The notes under the pieces were generated by a model. It was not told the origin of the DNA, did not search any database, and saw only the letters and a program-made list of their open reading frames with translations. From Rickettsiales bacterium (lineage in GTDB: Bacteria; Pseudomonadota; Alphaproteobacteria; Rickettsiales; UBA1997), in the NCBI GenBank assembly GCA_031289855.1, contig JAITOR010000041.1, positions 1 to 7,335 on the forward strand: a stretch of 7,335 nt of DNA, in the 5' to 3' direction. The position numbers and the translations under genes are program-made. This document shows positions 5,722-7,335 of the stretch, piece by piece (within the stretch, counting starts at the first letter, position 1; every line of letters starts with the position of its first letter).

Positions 5722-6226
5722 AAATGATATTTTATTGGGAAATTTTGATAATTTAAAAAATGAAGCAAATTATAGTGATTTTAAAGATTATCAAAAATAC
5801 TTTATACATTTGTGTGATTTGCAACCAAATTTAGAGAAAGAGAGATTAGAAATAATAAATTGTGAAATAGATTACTTAAATAAAGAAGGTTTTGTTTATA
5901 TTTTTGTCATAAAAGATAAGGTTTTTAAAATAGGTGAAAGCACAACTTCTATAAAAGATAGAATACAAAGTTATAATTGTGGTAAAAAAACCTATCGTAA
6001 AAATGGCACCTGTTCTACTACTAACTATTTTACATTACAAAGTTTGTTGAATATAAATACTTCTATTGAGGTCTACGCATATTTTCCTGATGAGGTCGAA
6101 TACATTGTTTTGGGTAATGAAATATATAAAGGTAGCGCCTCACCCGCAAAAGTTGCAGAAGGTTTTGTAATTAAAAAATTTACCAGTATTTTTAATAAAA
6201 AACCAATAGGGAATATACAAAGATGA
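5708..6226 (+). CDS. GIY-YIG type II restriction endonuclease, Hpy188I-like
   Basis: This 172-residue protein has a GIY-YIG nuclease core: VYIF (Y64) for GIY, VFKIG (K74, G76) for YIG, then DRIQSY (R85, Y89), and E151 in VAEGF followed by N169 in PIGN. As I recall, Hpy188I is 170 residues with active-site residues Y63, K73, R84, Y88 and E149, so spacing and length agree within one or two residues. Hpy188I cuts TCNGA and works with an N6-adenine methylase, matching the upstream gene. I therefore infer a TCNGA-type specificity, unproven. I chose ATG 5708 over the in-frame TTG 5684 because it is ATG and gives the expected length; no clear Shine-Dalgarno is seen, and the 14-base overlap with the methylase suggests coupled translation, so nuclease follows methylase. 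Its stop overlaps lepA by four bases. A homing or repair nuclease is a less likely alternative. Confidence 0.85.
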   Translation: MAKNRNDILLGNFDNLKNEANYSDFKDYQKYFIHLCDLQPNLEKERLEIINCEIDYLNKEGFVYIFVIKDKVFKIGESTTSIKDRIQSYNCGKKTYRKNGTCSTTNYFTLQSLLNINTSIEVYAYFPDEVEYIVLGNEIYKGSASPAKVAEGFVIKKFTSIFNKKPIGNIQR

Positions 6227-7335
6227 TTAATTTATCTAAAATTCGTAACTTTGCCATCATAGCCCATATAGATCATGGCAAGTCTACTCTTGCTGACCGA
6301 TTAATCGAAGAAGTAGGAGCAGTGGAAACTCGTGAAATGGAGGATAGAATACTTGACTCTATGGATTTGGAAAAGGAAAAGGGTATCACCATCAAATCCC
6401 AAACTGTCCGTTTAAAATACAAGGCTGATGACGGGCAGGATTACATTCTTAACCTAATGGATACTCCTGGTCATGTGGATTTTGGCTATGAAGTATCTCG
6501 TTCACTGGCCTCATGTGAAGGTTCATTACTTATTGTTGATGCTACACAAGGTGTGGAAGCACAAACTCTTGCAAATGCCTATAAGGCCATTGAAAACAAC
6601 CACGAAATTATATCCGTACTCAATAAAATTGATTTACCATCTGCTGATGCAATAAAAACAAAAGAACAAATTGAGAATATAATAGGCCTTGATACCACTA
6701 ATGCTGTGGAGGCTTCTGCAAAAACTGGAACCGGAATACATCAAATTTTTGAAAGTATTGTAAAATATTTGCCTGCCCCAAAGGGTGATTTAAATAAGCC
6801 ATTAAAAATGCTAATTGTGGATGGTTGGTATGATACTTATATTGGTATAGTTATTTTGGTTAGAGTGATTGATGGAAAAATTAAAAAAGGTGATAAAATC
6901 AAAATGTATTCCACACAAAATACATTTCAAATTTCACAAGTGGGAATTTTTGCTCCAAAGAGAGTTGAGGTGGAAGAATTGGGAGCGGGAGAAATTGGTT
7001 ATTTTACGGCACAAATGAAAACCTTAAGCGATTGTAAAGTAGGAGATACTATTATACAATATGATGATAATACAACGTCAGCACTTTTGGGTTTTAAACC
7101 AAATCTTCCCGTCGTGTTTTGTGGAATTTATCCAGTTGATGCTAATGATTATGATGTATTTAAGGAGAGTATAGCTAAATTACATTTAAACGATGCAAGT
7201 TTTGAATTTGAGCCAGAAACCTCTTCCGCCCTTGGTTTCGGCTTTCGTTGTGGATTTCTTGGATTGTTGCATTTAGAAATTATACAGGAACGATTAGATA
7301 GGGAATACGACCTAGATCTAATAACCACCGCACCA
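6223..7335 (+). CDS. lepA: LepA / elongation factor 4, ribosome-associated GTPase (3' partial)
   Basis: LepA is a translational GTPase that binds the 70S ribosome and helps with stalled or poorly initiating translation. The first 371 of about 600 codons are present. GTPase motifs are complete: G1 AHIDHGKST (14-22), G2 GITI (54-57), G3 DTPGH (80-84), G4 NKID (134-137), G5 SAK (165-167). Domain 2 follows (about 190-285), and then the start of the domain III region, with GFGFRCGFLGLLHLEIIQERL. The sequence style, including VVFCGIYPVDA, points to Alphaproteobacteria. ATG 6223 overlaps the nuclease stop as ATGA, with AGGGA at 6208-6212 as ribosome site inside the nuclease gene. Its early part is richer in GC (24 of 60 bases in 6301-6360) than the RM genes, consistent with a resident gene beside acquired DNA. 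No own promoter is evident, so it may be read from the RM promoter. Confidence 0.97.
   Translation, partial: MINLSKIRNFAIIAHIDHGKSTLADRLIEEVGAVETREMEDRILDSMDLEKEKGITIKSQTVRLKYKADDGQDYILNLMDTPGHVDFGYEVSRSLASCEGSLLIVDATQGVEAQTLANAYKAIENNHEIISVLNKIDLPSADAIKTKEQIENIIGLDTTNAVEASAKTGTGIHQIFESIVKYLPAPKGDLNKPLKMLIVDGWYDTYIGIVILVRVIDGKIKKGDKIKMYSTQNTFQISQVGIFAPKRVEVEELGAGEIGYFTAQMKTLSDCKVGDTIIQYDDNTTSALLGFKPNLPVVFCGIYPVDANDYDVFKESIAKLHLNDASFEFEPETSSALGFGFRCGFLGLLHLEIIQERLDREYDLDLITTAP

Noticed and set aside
2185..6226. The whole region as one multi-gene defence system (BREX- or Dnd-like)
   Set aside because: Each methylase has its own nuclease and the second module has its own promoter. No PglZ, helicase or other hallmark gene is present, and the AAA gene is truncated.
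6473..6655. 60-codon + strand open frame inside lepA
   Set aside because: It overlaps the highly conserved LepA GTPase domain in another frame.
1..7335. Avoidance of TCNGA in the window as proof of active Hpy188I-like restriction
   Set aside because: Several TCNGA sites are visible (for example near 88, 2607, 5005, 5229 and 5535). Methylated hosts need not avoid them, so the count is uninformative.

Overview
This is an AT-rich window from a bacterium. The best taxonomic clue is the partial lepA at the right end, whose protein reads like alphaproteobacterial LepA (for example VVFCGIYPVDANDYD and FRCGFLGLLHLEIIQERL). I therefore infer a low-GC alphaproteobacterium, such as a gut or host-associated lineage, but I cannot name a genus. 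All genes are on the + strand. The middle of the window looks like a small defence island of type II restriction-modification (RM) genes between housekeeping or envelope genes.

Layout: (1) 1-1007 is the 3' part of an AlgX/DHHW-like SGNH protein, probably for polysaccharide O-acetylation, and it is cut by the left edge. (2) 1010-2077 holds a good promoter, a small unrecognised ORF and an SPL-family radical SAM protein whose start overlaps that ORF. (3) 2133-3815 is a first RM module: a probable PD-(D/E)XK endonuclease followed by a beta-class DNA methyltransferase (DPPY early, FAGS late). (4) 3805-4179 is the N-terminus of an AAA_13-type (RloC/PrrC-like) ATPase. It keeps Walker A, then ends in an unrelated hydrophobic tail, so it is a remnant. 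(5) 4194-6226 is a second RM module with a consensus sigma-70 promoter. It encodes a gamma-class N6-adenine methyltransferase with an N-terminal helix-turn-helix, then a GIY-YIG endonuclease whose length and catalytic residue spacing match what I recall of Hpy188I (TCNGA). (6) 6223-7335 is lepA, joined to the endonuclease by a 4-base ATGA overlap and cut by the right edge.

How they work together: each RM module pairs one nuclease with one DNA methylase, and the two modules are unrelated in both nuclease fold and methylase class. In the first, the nuclease comes first without a visible Shine-Dalgarno (SD) site while the methylase has a near-perfect one. In the second, the methylase comes first and its helix-turn-helix could act on a small palindrome in its own promoter. 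The AAA remnant between them overlaps the first methylase and keeps a strong SD, so it was probably a third gene of that operon (possibly an anticodon-nuclease-type back-up) that was broken when the second module arrived or through a later deletion. No tRNA, rRNA, CRISPR array, insertion sequence or convincing terminator was seen. There is no gene-free stretch over 300 bases.
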